A stretch of DNA of 64,000 bases from Chloroflexota bacterium (GCA_028874075.1 JAPPLU010000051.1:1-64000), one strand, 5' to 3'. Counted from the stretch's first letter, positions 52,313 through 60,446 are shown. Numbers and translations are program-made. The notes: a model not told the origin generated them from the letters alone.

Positions 52313-52442
52313 CCGCCTCGTCTCATACCATATACAGTTTGGTCACTTCATTTTACCTTGGTAGCCGGAGGAGAGAACGATCCTAGAGCAGACATTGGAA
52401 GAGGTGGGCCGAAGAAAGCATGTTTGGCATTCAAGCTCCCAC

Positions 52443-52469
52443 TTAACTCAGCGTTAAACCCGATTTAAC
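52443..52469. promoter_or_regulatory. Second Pho-box-like array, upstream of the aquaporin
   Basis: TTAAC, TTAAA and TTAAC lie at 52443, 52454 and 52465, again exactly 11 bp apart. The array is about 70 nt before the aquaporin start and about 33 nt before a TATAGT (52502-52507). It suggests the aquaporin belongs to the same regulon as pstS. Confidence 0.6.
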
Positions 52470-52538
52470 CGTATGCTGATGCAAGAATGAAGAACTTTCT
52501 GTATAGTTGCGCAGTGTTTCGTACGGGAGACCGATGAG

Positions 52539-53327
52539 ATGCTGGTCTCGAAACCAGGGAGACTTTCAGGAAAGTTGTTGCTGAAACGAGCGGCCGCAGA
52601 ACTGCTCGGTACCTATGGCATGGTATTTGCCGGTACCGGCGCCATAATGATCGACAGCCTGTCCGGTGGCAAGGTTACCCACCTGGGCATTGGAATTACC
52701 TTCGGTCTCATTGTGGCGGCGATGATCTTCACTTTTGGTTCCATTTCCGGCGCTCACATCAACCCGGCGGTAACCCTGGCCTTCGCCCTGACCCGACGAC
52801 TGCGCTGGACCGTAGCGGCCTGCTATGTACCGGCCCAGCTGGTCGGCGGCATACTGGCCAGCCTCACCCTCTACTACCTTCTCGGCCCTACGGCCAATAT
52901 GGGAGCTACCCTTCCGGCAGGCAGCGTCGAGCAGTCCCTGGCGCTGGAAGTCATCCTCACCTTCATACTCATGGCCATAATTATGTCTTTAAGCCTGGAA
53001 CCCCGAATCGCCGGTCCGGTGACGGCCCTGGCGATCGGAGGAACGGTGGGTCTGGAAGCGATATTCGCGGGGCCCATTTCCGGGGCTTCCATGAACCCGG
53101 CCCGGTCCCTGGCCCCGGCGCTGGTGGGGTGGGAATGGTACGGCCACTGGGCCTACTGGGTAGGTCCCATCACCGGAGCGGCCCTTGGGGCCGCAACGAT
53201 ATGCTGGCTGAAAGGCGTCAGTATAGTGAGGGAAGAGAAGGTGGGGGACAAGGAGCCAGGCACCACAGCAGCCGAGAGTCCGGCGGGGACCCGCGAAACC
53301 CGCACGGGAGAGACTATAGCCGAATAG
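52539..53327 (+). CDS. Aquaporin (MIP family channel)
   Basis: A 262-aa channel with six transmembrane helices and the two half-helix NPA boxes: SGAHINPAVTLAFAL (about residues 69-83) and SGASMNPARSLAPAL (about 184-198). The Arg after the second NPA is the selectivity-filter Arg. Size and motifs fit an AQP/AqpZ-type or AqpM-like pore for water or small neutral solutes. The polar C-terminal tail (VREEKVGDKEPGTTAAESP) is unusual for AqpZ. GGGAG lies 9 nt before the ATG. Phosphate-type control is suggested by the TTAA array upstream. Confidence 0.88.
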   Translation: MLVSKPGRLSGKLLLKRAAAELLGTYGMVFAGTGAIMIDSLSGGKVTHLGIGITFGLIVAAMIFTFGSISGAHINPAVTLAFALTRRLRWTVAACYVPAQLVGGILASLTLYYLLGPTANMGATLPAGSVEQSLALEVILTFILMAIIMSLSLEPRIAGPVTALAIGGTVGLEAIFAGPISGASMNPARSLAPALVGWEWYGHWAYWVGPITGAALGAATICWLKGVSIVREEKVGDKEPGTTAAESPAGTRETRTGETIAE

Positions 53328-53413
53328 TGCCGTGGGGAAAATCCTGCCGCTTGGCCGCTGGCCGGCCTTCAACTAATCACCCTGGCTGCGCCGACATTCC
53401 GGGTTATGTGGCA

Positions 53414-54871
53414 TCATGGGCAGGAATCGTTGGCCGCCCCTGGAGTTCCGAAATCGCCGTTGGGCAGGGCAGATGTTGCCCGGCACCAGTTGGCTGGATC
53501 GTCGTTGGCGCCAGCGTCGGTCGCACCCGGGTCCAGGGAAGTTGCCGCCCCTGGGAACACCAGGTCTTCTCCATACTCAACGCGGTCAACAATTCGCCCT
53601 GAGGGAGCAACCAGTTCGACGATGTCCCCGTCATTGGTCAGGCTGATTCCCTGGTACTCATAGCCCACTGAAATGCCGCCGTTGGTGGACCTGTTCCCAT
53701 TACGGGCCAGAACCACGTAGCCCAGAGGTGGAATTTTAACCTTATCCGAAATGCGGAGGCCATCTTCAGCCCCTTTCCGAATGGCCCAGCCTTGAAGATT
53801 TACCGTACTATCCGGGTCTGGATTATGTACCTCGAACCACTCGCCAGCCGCGTCCCTGACGGCGGACGGGTCCGGCAATATTTCGGTTATGACCAGGGAA
53901 CCGGAGAAGGGTTCCGGTGTTGGGGTAGCCACGAGGGTGGCGGAGTTTCCGCCAACAATTGTTGACAGGCCCAACTGCTCGCGGAACCAGGCCAAGTCCG
54001 GGTGCACCGTGCCTGCTTCCTCATTCTTCACAATCTCCACGGGTAAAGTGCATTCGGAGAGCATTTTCTCCAGCGCTGACCATTCTGCGTTAGTGGCCGT
54101 CAATCCCCACTCCGCCTTGACCGCAATCCAGTAATAGGCGTATTCACAATGGTAGGAAGTGTCGGGAGGCCGCCATTCCTCGGGGCCCCTGGCGCCCTTG
54201 GCCCGGTTGGCATATTTTTCGACCGCTATCAGGTGATAATCGGTGGTCATGCTGTTGGCGTAGTCCTCCCGGCGGTCGTCATCCCACTGCCAGCCGCCCG
54301 ACAGGTGAGCGTTTTTCAGGGGGACCAGGTGGTCGATGTCCACATCGCTGGCTTCCGTGAAGCTCTGGCCGGTGTAGGGGCCCTCCCACAATCCAGAAAT
54401 TACCAGGCAGCGTTCCTCGTTCTTGAAGGTGGGCGGTACTGCGGATTCTTCAATGAGCACCTCGGCCCGGGTGTTCTGGCAGTCTTTGTCGGTATCGTTC
54501 CAATGCTTCCAGCCTGAACGGGAATACTCGGGTAGATCAGTGGGAATTTCCGCTATCTCCAGCCTTGGTACCAGGATCGAGCCTCCCCCAGGCATGGCAT
54601 CCGGAGTGGCGAGACTGATGGTGGAGGTTGGGTTGGGATAATCCGCAGGGGTGGGATCGGTGGGGGCAGGTCGCTGAGGAGTGGAGTTGCTGCCTCCAAA
54701 GTTGTCACTGGGGATAGCTGGCAGCTCAACGTCGGGCAGGTCGGGTGCGCCAGGAACGGAGTTACAGGCCGTTGCCATCACAGTCAAGAGGATGAAGGGC
54801 GCCAGTATAGCCGAGGATCGACGACGCAGGAAGACGATTTTCTCCCGCCAGCTTGTTCTGCCCCATCCCAT
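53414..54871 (-). CDS. Secreted HNH-type (DUF1524-like) nuclease lipoprotein with lamin-tail domain
   Basis: A 485-aa exported protein. Signal peptide with lipobox-like VMATAC near residue 36; then a Pro/Thr-rich linker to about 105. Residues about 115-290 resemble DUF1524/GmrSD-type HNH nucleases: DIDHLVPLKNAHLSGGWQW carries the D-x-D-H-x-V core, followed by NLI-like YHLIAVEKYANRAKGARGPEEW. Residues about 325-450 are a lamin-tail (LTD) Ig-like domain (VITEILPDPSAVRDAAGEWFEVHN). Likely to digest extracellular DNA or act in nutrient uptake, anchored to the cell surface. Two halves with clear family marks make the fold assignment fairly safe; the activity is inferred. Confidence 0.75.
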   Translation of the reverse strand: MGWGRTSWREKIVFLRRRSSAILAPFILLTVMATACNSVPGAPDLPDVELPAIPSDNFGGSNSTPQRPAPTDPTPADYPNPTSTISLATPDAMPGGGSILVPRLEIAEIPTDLPEYSRSGWKHWNDTDKDCQNTRAEVLIEESAVPPTFKNEERCLVISGLWEGPYTGQSFTEASDVDIDHLVPLKNAHLSGGWQWDDDRREDYANSMTTDYHLIAVEKYANRAKGARGPEEWRPPDTSYHCEYAYYWIAVKAEWGLTATNAEWSALEKMLSECTLPVEIVKNEEAGTVHPDLAWFREQLGLSTIVGGNSATLVATPTPEPFSGSLVITEILPDPSAVRDAAGEWFEVHNPDPDSTVNLQGWAIRKGAEDGLRISDKVKIPPLGYVVLARNGNRSTNGGISVGYEYQGISLTNDGDIVELVAPSGRIVDRVEYGEDLVFPGAATSLDPGATDAGANDDPANWCRATSALPNGDFGTPGAANDSCP

Positions 54872-54928
54872 TTCCTCACCTCAACCCCTGGGTATCCTGC
54901 TTATTCTGAGATTTGTAGAAGCTCAAGG

Positions 54929-54962
54929 GCACGCCTTCCCAATACCTGTTGGGAAGGCGTGC
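54929..54962 (-). terminator. Hairpin downstream of the NIPSNAP gene
   Basis: GCACGCCTTCCCAA and TTGGGAAGGCGTGC form a perfect 14-bp stem with loop TACCTG. There is no long U-run on the minus strand (CCTTGAGC), so termination is only likely by position, just after the NIPSNAP stop at 55005. Confidence 0.45.
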
Positions 54963-55004
54963 TCCTTTGGTCGTTCCGGTTAACCTTGCAAGAATGTTTC
55001 TCTG

Positions 55005-55325
55005 CTATGCAGGCTGGGGAGCGAAGTCCGGAGAGAGCATCAACCACGTCTTCTGGTTGACTATCAGACCCCGCACCGCCGGCAGGTATTTCCCCGTCCA
55101 GTCCGGGTCCCGGGCCACCTGAGCCTTGGCCTCGTCCATGTGCGCATAGTCCCGGTACGCCCAGATGTGGACAACCTGGTTCAGTTCGCCTACCTCGCTG
55201 TAGTACCAGCCGGCCAGCTTTACCCCGTACTTGGCACGGATGGGAATGGATAGCTCCTCCACTGCCTTCATGTAATCGGGTATGGCGCCGGGCCTGAACG
55301 TATATTGCCGGAAGTCATAAACCAT
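55005..55325 (-). CDS. NIPSNAP family protein
   Basis: A 106-aa protein with the ferredoxin-like dimeric alpha/beta barrel of NIPSNAP proteins: MVYDFRQYTFRPGAIPDYMK at the start, AGWYYSEVGELNQVVHIWAYRDYAHMDEAKAQ... in the middle with the typical Trp-rich strand, and a final WLMLSPDF. Small stand-alone NIPSNAPs are often linked to catabolic operons but have no proven reaction. ATG 55325 is chosen since GGAGG lies 7 nt before it; the longer frame needs TTG. It stands alone. Confidence 0.82.
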   Translation of the reverse strand: MVYDFRQYTFRPGAIPDYMKAVEELSIPIRAKYGVKLAGWYYSEVGELNQVVHIWAYRDYAHMDEAKAQVARDPDWTGKYLPAVRGLIVNQKTWLMLSPDFAPQPA

Positions 55326-55511
55326 GCTCAATCCTCCATCAAATTCATGGATCGGGTCAGCCGCAGATGAGATTATAGCCTCGCTTTTGCGGCGCCGGAA
55401 CAGTTTTCCCCATTCGTTGCTGGGCGATTGCTAAGTCCTGCCAAATGTCTCTTTGCATTTGATATGGGAATGCCCGGATGAAGTGAGGTTCCTCCCCGTT
55501 TGAAACCATTG

Positions 55512-55545
55512 CCTCACCCTAGCCCACTCTCACGAGGGGCGGCGG
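55512..55545 (-). repeat. Dispersed intergenic repeat, family 1, copy E
   Basis: CCTCACCCTAGCCCACTC followed by TCACGAGGGGCGGCGG, an inverted and diverged copy. It lies in the gap before the Gfo/Idh/MocA gene. Confidence 0.45.
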
Positions 55546-55594
55546 AACTTCTACAATCATCCCGGAACCTGTGCCGCCCCTTGTCTGGTTGCTA

Positions 55595-56695
55595 CTATAC
55601 CGTCGCCTCCCGTCCTTCATTCGAAGCCTGTCTTATTGCGTCAACCAGGTGGTGGAGGTTGACGGCGGTGGCAAAGTCGGGCTGGCAGTCCTGGCCCGAA
55701 CGGATGGCCTGGCCGAACTGGTAGTACATCTGCCCCACATTGTAGGCCTCCCCCTTCGGCATGCTCTCCAGTACATTAACGAAACGGACGGGAACCTCCA
55801 TGGGTTGCAGTTCTCCGGGGCCCTGGACGCCGCTCAACTCCATTTCCCGCAGTTGGGGCGAGTCTTCCGATGTTCCCACCAGCGTACCCTTGCTGCCGTA
55901 AACCTCCATGCGCAGCCCGCTGCCAGCCCAAGGATTGCTGGCAACGTGCACGGAGGTTACACCCCCGTCCCTCAGCCTGCCGCTGACCAGGACGTTATCG
56001 GGAGAGGTTACAGGCAGATGCTTGTCGGTATCGGTCTCGTACCATTCCTTGGTCTGGGTGGAGACTACGCCGGAGACGTGGCTGAAGTCGCCCACCACGA
56101 ATCGCAAGGCGTCGATACTGTGGCCACAGGCTATGGTTAACGTGTGGGCGCCTAGTTCGTTGTCCCGCTGCCAGGTTCGGGTGGAGTGCCGTTCCTGAGA
56201 GCCGCCCCGGACCAGGCTCAGGTGACATGATAGTACGTCGCCCACGTATCCCTGTTCCACCAATTCCTTCATGTACTTGATGGTAGGCGCTTCCCGGGCT
56301 TGCAAGCCCACCAGGTTGCGGACTCCCTTCTCCCTGGCCAAGTCTGCCATTTCCTGGGCCTGGGCAGTGGTCTGCCCCAGAGGCCACTCGGTATAGACGT
56401 GCTTGCCGGCGTTCAGAGCAGCCATCGTCGGTTCGTAATGGGAGGGCACCCTTAGCACCACTGCCACGGCGTCAATGTCCGGGTGGTCAATCAGGTCCTG
56501 GTAGTTGTCGAAGGCCATCCTGGCTCCGAAGGTCCTGGCCGATTCCTCGGCGCTTTCCATCCGGGTAGTGCAGACTGCGGTGAGTTCAAACTCGGGACTG
56601 GCGACCACAGCCGGCAGGTGAGAACGCGGCGCCCAACCCAGGTGAATGTTGGCGCCGATAATGCCCAGGCGTATTTTACCGTTAGAAGTTGACAT
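55595..56695 (-). CDS. Gfo/Idh/MocA family oxidoreductase
   Basis: A 366-aa NAD(P)-dependent dehydrogenase. The N-terminal Rossmann domain has GIIGANIHLGWAPRSHLPAV (residues about 11-30) and VYTEWPLGQTTAQAQEM, which includes the family E(K/W)P motif; here EWP replaces the usual EKP, so the catalytic Lys is missing from its normal place. The C-terminal part is the beta-sheet substrate domain (SHVSGVVSTQTKEWYETDTD). Family members act on sugars, inositol or biliverdin. The Lys-to-Trp change suggests altered or lost chemistry. Confidence 0.82.
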   Translation of the reverse strand: MSTSNGKIRLGIIGANIHLGWAPRSHLPAVVASPEFELTAVCTTRMESAEESARTFGARMAFDNYQDLIDHPDIDAVAVVLRVPSHYEPTMAALNAGKHVYTEWPLGQTTAQAQEMADLAREKGVRNLVGLQAREAPTIKYMKELVEQGYVGDVLSCHLSLVRGGSQERHSTRTWQRDNELGAHTLTIACGHSIDALRFVVGDFSHVSGVVSTQTKEWYETDTDKHLPVTSPDNVLVSGRLRDGGVTSVHVASNPWAGSGLRMEVYGSKGTLVGTSEDSPQLREMELSGVQGPGELQPMEVPVRFVNVLESMPKGEAYNVGQMYYQFGQAIRSGQDCQPDFATAVNLHHLVDAIRQASNEGREATV

Positions 56696-56983
56696 GGTGG
56701 CTTCCTCCTCAGCCGGAATTCGGTGCGGGTGAGAACGTCAGAGATCGTTGTTGCAGAGACACTGTGACTTGTTTTGAAGTAATTTACCATACTTGAGAGA
56801 AAGGAGTGGACCTTGAATCCTTATCCAGATTTGCCCCTCTTAACCATAAGAAGGCACGGGCAGGGGTAAATGCGATGCACCCCTCCTATCAACATTCAAG
56901 ACCAGCTGTAGATAAATGGAAGAATCTCCCGTTATATAATGGTGTAAACCATAGCCCGACAGAGGCCAGGGAGGTTCACAGAG
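56696..56983. other. Divergent gap, Gfo/Idh/MocA and aldo-keto reductase
   Basis: About 290 nt. A perfect TATAAT lies at 56935-56940, 49 nt before the aldo-keto reductase ATG, with no good -35 upstream. No gene is supported. Confidence 0.4.
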
Positions 56984-58003
56984 ATGAGCATTACCGGGGG
57001 CGCCTTTGCCTTTACCGACGACCTGAATATCTGCCGTCTGCTTAACGGCCTGTGGCAGGTTTCCGGAGCCCACGGGCGAATAGACCCCACCGCAGCCCTG
57101 GCCAGCATGATTGAATACCACGACGCAGGCTTCACCACCTGGGACCTGGCGGACCACTACGGTCCGGCCGAGGACTTGATTGGCGAGTTCCGCCGCCGCC
57201 TGGCCGCTGAAAGGGGCGAGGATACAGTGGTCGGTGTCCAGGCCTTCACCAAGTGGGTGCCCCAGCCGGGACCCATGACTCGGCAGATAGTGGAAAACAA
57301 CGTGGACATATCCCTGAGGCGCATGGTAGTGGACTGCCTGGACCTGCTCCAGTTTCACTGGTGGGAATACGGTGACGACCGCTACCTGGAAGCCCTGGGA
57401 CATCTGTCCGACCTGCGGGACGCGGGCAAGATACGCCACGTCGCACTGACAAATTTCGATACCGAACACCTGAAGATTATAGTCGACAACGGAATTAAGG
57501 TTGCTTCCAACCAGGTACAGTATTCACTGGTGGACCTGCGCCCCACCCGCATGATGGCACCCTACTGCCAGGAAAATGGGATTCACCTGCTGACCTATGG
57601 CACTTTCTGCGGCGGTCTGCTTTCCGAGCGGTACCTGGGCACTCCCGAACCCACGGGCTTGGCCCTGGACACGGCCAGCCTCAACAAGTACAAGCAAATG
57701 ATCAACGCCTGGGGCGGCTGGACGCTATTTCAGGAGTTACTGGCCTGCCTGAAGGCCATCGCCGACAACCATGGCGCCAGCATTGCCAACGTGGCGTCGC
57801 GGTATATCCTGGACCAACCGGCAGTGGCAGGTGTGATAGCCGGCGCCCGCCTGGGCATCAGCCACCACCGTGAGGACAACGCCCGGGTGTTTGACCTGTC
57901 CCTGAATTCGGACGACGTGGCGGCAATAGAGGCAGTCACGGGCAAGGGCCGCGACTTGCTGGAATATATAGGGGACTGCGGAGACGAGTACCGGCGGCGC
58001 TGA
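56984..58003 (+). CDS. Aldo/keto reductase
   Basis: A 339-aa NAD(P)H-dependent TIM-barrel enzyme. The catalytic tetrad can be read: Asp and Tyr in TTWDLADHYGPAE (residues about 47-59), Lys in VQAFTKW (about 86) and His in LLQFHWWEYG (about 123). The late segment VASRYILDQPAVAGVIAGAR gives the cofactor-binding loop. Substrate unknown. GGAGG lies 11 nt before the ATG. It is followed 69 nt later by an F420-type oxidoreductase and the two may form an operon. Confidence 0.87.
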   Translation: MSITGGAFAFTDDLNICRLLNGLWQVSGAHGRIDPTAALASMIEYHDAGFTTWDLADHYGPAEDLIGEFRRRLAAERGEDTVVGVQAFTKWVPQPGPMTRQIVENNVDISLRRMVVDCLDLLQFHWWEYGDDRYLEALGHLSDLRDAGKIRHVALTNFDTEHLKIIVDNGIKVASNQVQYSLVDLRPTRMMAPYCQENGIHLLTYGTFCGGLLSERYLGTPEPTGLALDTASLNKYKQMINAWGGWTLFQELLACLKAIADNHGASIANVASRYILDQPAVAGVIAGARLGISHHREDNARVFDLSLNSDDVAAIEAVTGKGRDLLEYIGDCGDEYRRR

Positions 58004-58072
58004 TCAGGAATGGATCTCCGTCCGAGGCGGCGGCTTAGTGCACCAACAGTCTGCTCAAGGAGCTAACACCTT

Positions 58073-58987
58073 ATGCAAATCGGCGCTATCTTTCCTCAAA
58101 CAGAGATTGGGTCCGACCCTGGGGCCATTCGGGAGTATGCCCAGGCGGCCGAGCAGCTGGGCTATTCCCACCTGTTCATAGCCGACCATGTCCTGGGGGC
58201 AAGCTCGGACCACCATGCCCACGTGGCGGGCGGCTACTATACTCACCAGGCCATAATCCACGAGTCGTTCACCACCATGGGCTACCTGGCCGCCATTACC
58301 CAGCGCATCGGGCTCACCACGGGCATACTTATACTGCCCCAGCGGGCGACGGCCCTGGTGGCCAAGCAGGCGGCGGCGGTGGACGTGCTCAGCAACGGCC
58401 GCCTGCGCCTGGGCATCGGAGTGGGCTGGAACCATGTGGAGTACGAGGCTCTCAACCGCAACTTTCGGGACCGGGGTCGTCGCAGCGAGGAGCAGATTGC
58501 CCTGATGCGGGAACTGTGGACCAAGGAGGTGGTGGACTTTCACGGTCAGTGGCACCGGGTGGATAACGCGGGGATCAACCCCCTGCCGGTGCAGCGGCCC
58601 ATACCGGTATGGCTGGGAGCAGGAAGCAGCGCCAGTCCACTGCCGCCGGAGCCGGTTCTGCGCCGTATCGCCACCATATCCGATGGCTGGTTCCCGAATT
58701 TCGATCCTCAGGAACCGGGGCGGCAGGCCATCGCAACCCTCAGGGAGTACGTGCGGGCGTCTGGGCGAGATGAGTCGGCAGTGGGCATCGAGGGACGTAT
58801 CCGCATCGACGGCAAGCAGCCCGAGAACTGGGTTGATGAAGCCAAAGGTTGGCAGGAACTGGGAGCCGTCAGCATCACAGTAGAGGCCCGGCGCGGCGGC
58901 CTGGAGGGAGTGGAACAGCACATTGATGCCATAGTCCGGTTCCGTGAGGCTCTAACCGACCTGGGCGACTGGCAAGCTCTTGCTTGA
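58073..58987 (+). CDS. LLM class, F420-dependent oxidoreductase
   Basis: A 304-aa luciferase-like enzyme of the shorter, F420-dependent type. MQIGAIFPQTEIGSDPGAIREYAQAAEQLGYSHLF is typical of this group, as are LTTGILILPQRATALVAKQAAAVDVLSNGRLRLGIGVGW and RPIPVWLGAGSS. It should reduce or oxidise an organic substrate with coenzyme F420, if the organism makes it. Preceded by CAAGGAG. Fourth LLM gene in the window, likely in an operon with the aldo-keto reductase. A hairpin terminator follows. Confidence 0.85.
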   Translation: MQIGAIFPQTEIGSDPGAIREYAQAAEQLGYSHLFIADHVLGASSDHHAHVAGGYYTHQAIIHESFTTMGYLAAITQRIGLTTGILILPQRATALVAKQAAAVDVLSNGRLRLGIGVGWNHVEYEALNRNFRDRGRRSEEQIALMRELWTKEVVDFHGQWHRVDNAGINPLPVQRPIPVWLGAGSSASPLPPEPVLRRIATISDGWFPNFDPQEPGRQAIATLREYVRASGRDESAVGIEGRIRIDGKQPENWVDEAKGWQELGAVSITVEARRGGLEGVEQHIDAIVRFREALTDLGDWQALA

Positions 58988-59029
58988 AGCTGTTTCAGCC
59001 CGGCGCTGCTGCCACAAATTGAACCGTTT

Positions 59030-59062
59030 AGAGGGGCGGGCATTTTGCTCGCCCCTCTTCTG
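59030..59062 (+). terminator. Terminator of the LLM/aldo-keto reductase operon
   Basis: AGAGGGGCG and CGCCCCTCT form a 9-bp stem around an 11-nt inner loop, followed by TCTGTGTT. It is 43 nt past the stop at 58987. Confidence 0.6.
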
Positions 59063-59195
59063 TGTTCGGGAACCCAACGAGCTCACAGGCGCCAAATTCA
59101 CGTGCCCGAGCCTGGTCTCCTTCCTGGGCAGGGAGGAATTGCAGAAAACTAAAGAGACATTCCAAAAACACATACAAAATTGCGTTGTTTATTGG

Positions 59196-59224
59196 TTGAC
59201 AAAATACTATGGCTATAATATCAT
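59196..59224 (+). promoter_or_regulatory. Promoter of the small-protein array, first pair
   Basis: TTGACA (59196-59201) and TATCAT (59219-59224) are 17 nt apart; a nearer TATAAT (59214-59219) is too close at 12 nt. It lies in a very AT-rich stretch and would give a leader of about 50 nt before 59283. Confidence 0.55.
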
Positions 59225-59282
59225 CTCTATAGATATTAATAACCAGTCAGTATTGCAATATTGACGGTTCCTGGAGGGGATC

Positions 59283-59471
59283 ATGAAGTCTAACGCTTCA
59301 ATGCACGCAGAACAGAACAGCGCAGGGCTGCTCAGCCGAGTAGCCCACGACCTGTCGGCGGCCCTGGACCGGCTGACCGGTCCGGCCATGCCTGAGCGGG
59401 AGCGCAATGAACGCGCCATGGCCGAGGCGCAGTGCCTTAAATATGACACCAGCGCCCTGCACCTGCAGTAA
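59283..59471 (+). CDS. Small GPxM-motif protein A
   Basis: A 62-aa protein, unrecognised. It has a polar N-terminus, then an amphipathic helix (LLSRVAHDLSAALDRL) and the conserved TGPAMPERER, followed by an Ala/Glu helix. An ungapped core of 26 residues (LLSRVA to RER) matches the proteins at 59506, 60057 and 60512. GGAGGGG lies 5 nt before the ATG. It has one Cys near the C-terminus. First gene of an array ending at a copper ATPase; cotranscribed with protein B (34 nt apart). Confidence 0.7.
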   Translation: MKSNASMHAEQNSAGLLSRVAHDLSAALDRLTGPAMPERERNERAMAEAQCLKYDTSALHLQ

Positions 59472-59505
59472 TTAAACATACTCACAAACCAGAGGAGAAT
59501 GGAAC

Positions 59506-59697
59506 ATGATTGAACAGAAAGACAGCACCAACGAAACCGGTTCGACTAACATCCTGGAGCGCATTGCCCAGAGTATCCTGATCGGCTATGCCTGGGTGTC
59601 CGGCCCCGGCATGAGCGAGCAGCAGCGCCTGGAGCAGGAAGTTGCCAAAGCTCACATTCTCGAAATGGAGCTGGAGAGCACCAGTATAGTCAGCTAG
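59506..59697 (+). CDS. Small GPxM-motif protein B
   Basis: A 63-aa member of the same family: ILERIAQSILIGYAWVSGP followed by GMSEQQR. The helix is more hydrophobic than in A (SILIGYAWV) and most like that of C. GAGGAG lies 10 nt before the ATG. A closer ATG at 59500 in another frame stops after four codons. A good terminator follows at 59735. No function known. Confidence 0.7.
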   Translation: MIEQKDSTNETGSTNILERIAQSILIGYAWVSGPGMSEQQRLEQEVAKAHILEMELESTSIVS

Positions 59698-59734
59698 TCG
59701 ACCCCGTACATAGGCGTTCTCTAACAAGAGACCG

Positions 59735-59760
59735 GTCCCCGCCGAAATGGCGGGGACTTT
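59735..59760 (+). terminator. Terminator after small protein B
   Basis: GTCCCCGCC and GGCGGGGAC form a 9-bp stem with loop GAAAT, followed by TTTCTCG. It separates the A-B unit from C. Confidence 0.75.
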
Positions 59761-59908
59761 CTCGTCTTCCCAGGGCACGACTGCCGTTTGCCGCCAGAGG
59801 GAGCTAACACCACATTCACCCAACAGACTATGCGGTTTGCTTTATTGGACTGCCATTGCAAGAGAGCGAGAATCGCCGTGCTTCGCGAATTGAAGGAACC
59901 ACTAATAG

Positions 59909-59937
59909 TTGACGGCCTACCTAAGTTTCTTTATAAT
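59909..59937 (+). promoter_or_regulatory. Promoter of small protein C
   Basis: TTGACG (59909-59914), 17 nt, TATAAT (59932-59937). Close to the sigma-70 consensus; the leader is about 110 nt. Confidence 0.8.
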
Positions 59938-60056
59938 TAACTCCATAGTCATAAATCCACAGTAATTTATGGATTACAGGGGCCAAGGTAAATGCACCGT
60001 CTTAACACTATGGATTGAGAGAGCGACCAGCCTTGACCGAAACAGGAGGATATACG

Positions 60057-60242
60057 ATGGATAAACAGGAGAACACCACCAATAATGCCGCGTCAGGCAG
60101 TTGGCTGGAACACATTGCCCAGGGAATTCTGGTAGCCCACGCCTGGGTTGCCGGCCCTGCAATGACTGAGCGGGAACGCACCCAGCGCAAGCTGATCAGG
60201 GCCGAAGCCGCCGGAAACAAGAGCTCAGGAATTACCGGCTAG
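60057..60242 (+). CDS. Small GPxM-motif protein C
   Basis: A 61-aa family member: WLEHIAQGILVAHAWVAGP followed by AMTERER. AGGAGG lies 7 nt before ATG 60057, which is preferred over an upstream frame from 60015. It has its own strong promoter. Close to B in the helix, so B and C are probably a recent duplication. Function unknown. Confidence 0.72.
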   Translation: MDKQENTTNNAASGSWLEHIAQGILVAHAWVAGPAMTERERTQRKLIRAEAAGNKSSGITG

Positions 60243-60382
60243 ATGCTTTTCATTCCCTTCAGGCTCCAGGATAAACCATTCCCTCGGCTCAGCGAAGAAA
60301 TATTATTTCAGGTTGGTATGTGTGGTCGAAATCCGGAGATAGACCCATATCTTGGAAGGGAATCCGGGCAAATGTTGACATA

Positions 60383-60422
60383 GTGAATCTTTTCACAGTT
60401 GATGTTAGTGAAAATAATCACT
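60383..60422. promoter_or_regulatory. Paired GTGA/TCAC inverted repeats before small protein D
   Basis: GTGAA-4 nt-TTCAC (60383-60396) and AGTGA-6 nt-TCACT (60407-60422) have centres about 25 bp apart, just upstream of the promoter at 60447. They could be a double operator for a dimeric regulator. No regulator gene is adjacent. Confidence 0.35.
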
Positions 60423-60446
60423 TTGGTATATTCAGCATAACCAGAC

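Larger units (their letters stand above)
59698..60056. other. Gap between small proteins B and C
   Basis: Holds the terminator at 59735-59760 and the promoter at 59909-59937. The 5' leader of protein C (about 59944-60056) has a weak AATCCA/TGGATT hairpin. No gene is supported in 59760-59900. Confidence 0.55.

Noticed and set aside
59196..59219. TATAAT at 59214 as the -10 paired with TTGACA at 59196
   Set aside because: The spacer would be only 12 nt. TATCAT at 59219 gives 17 nt and is preferred.
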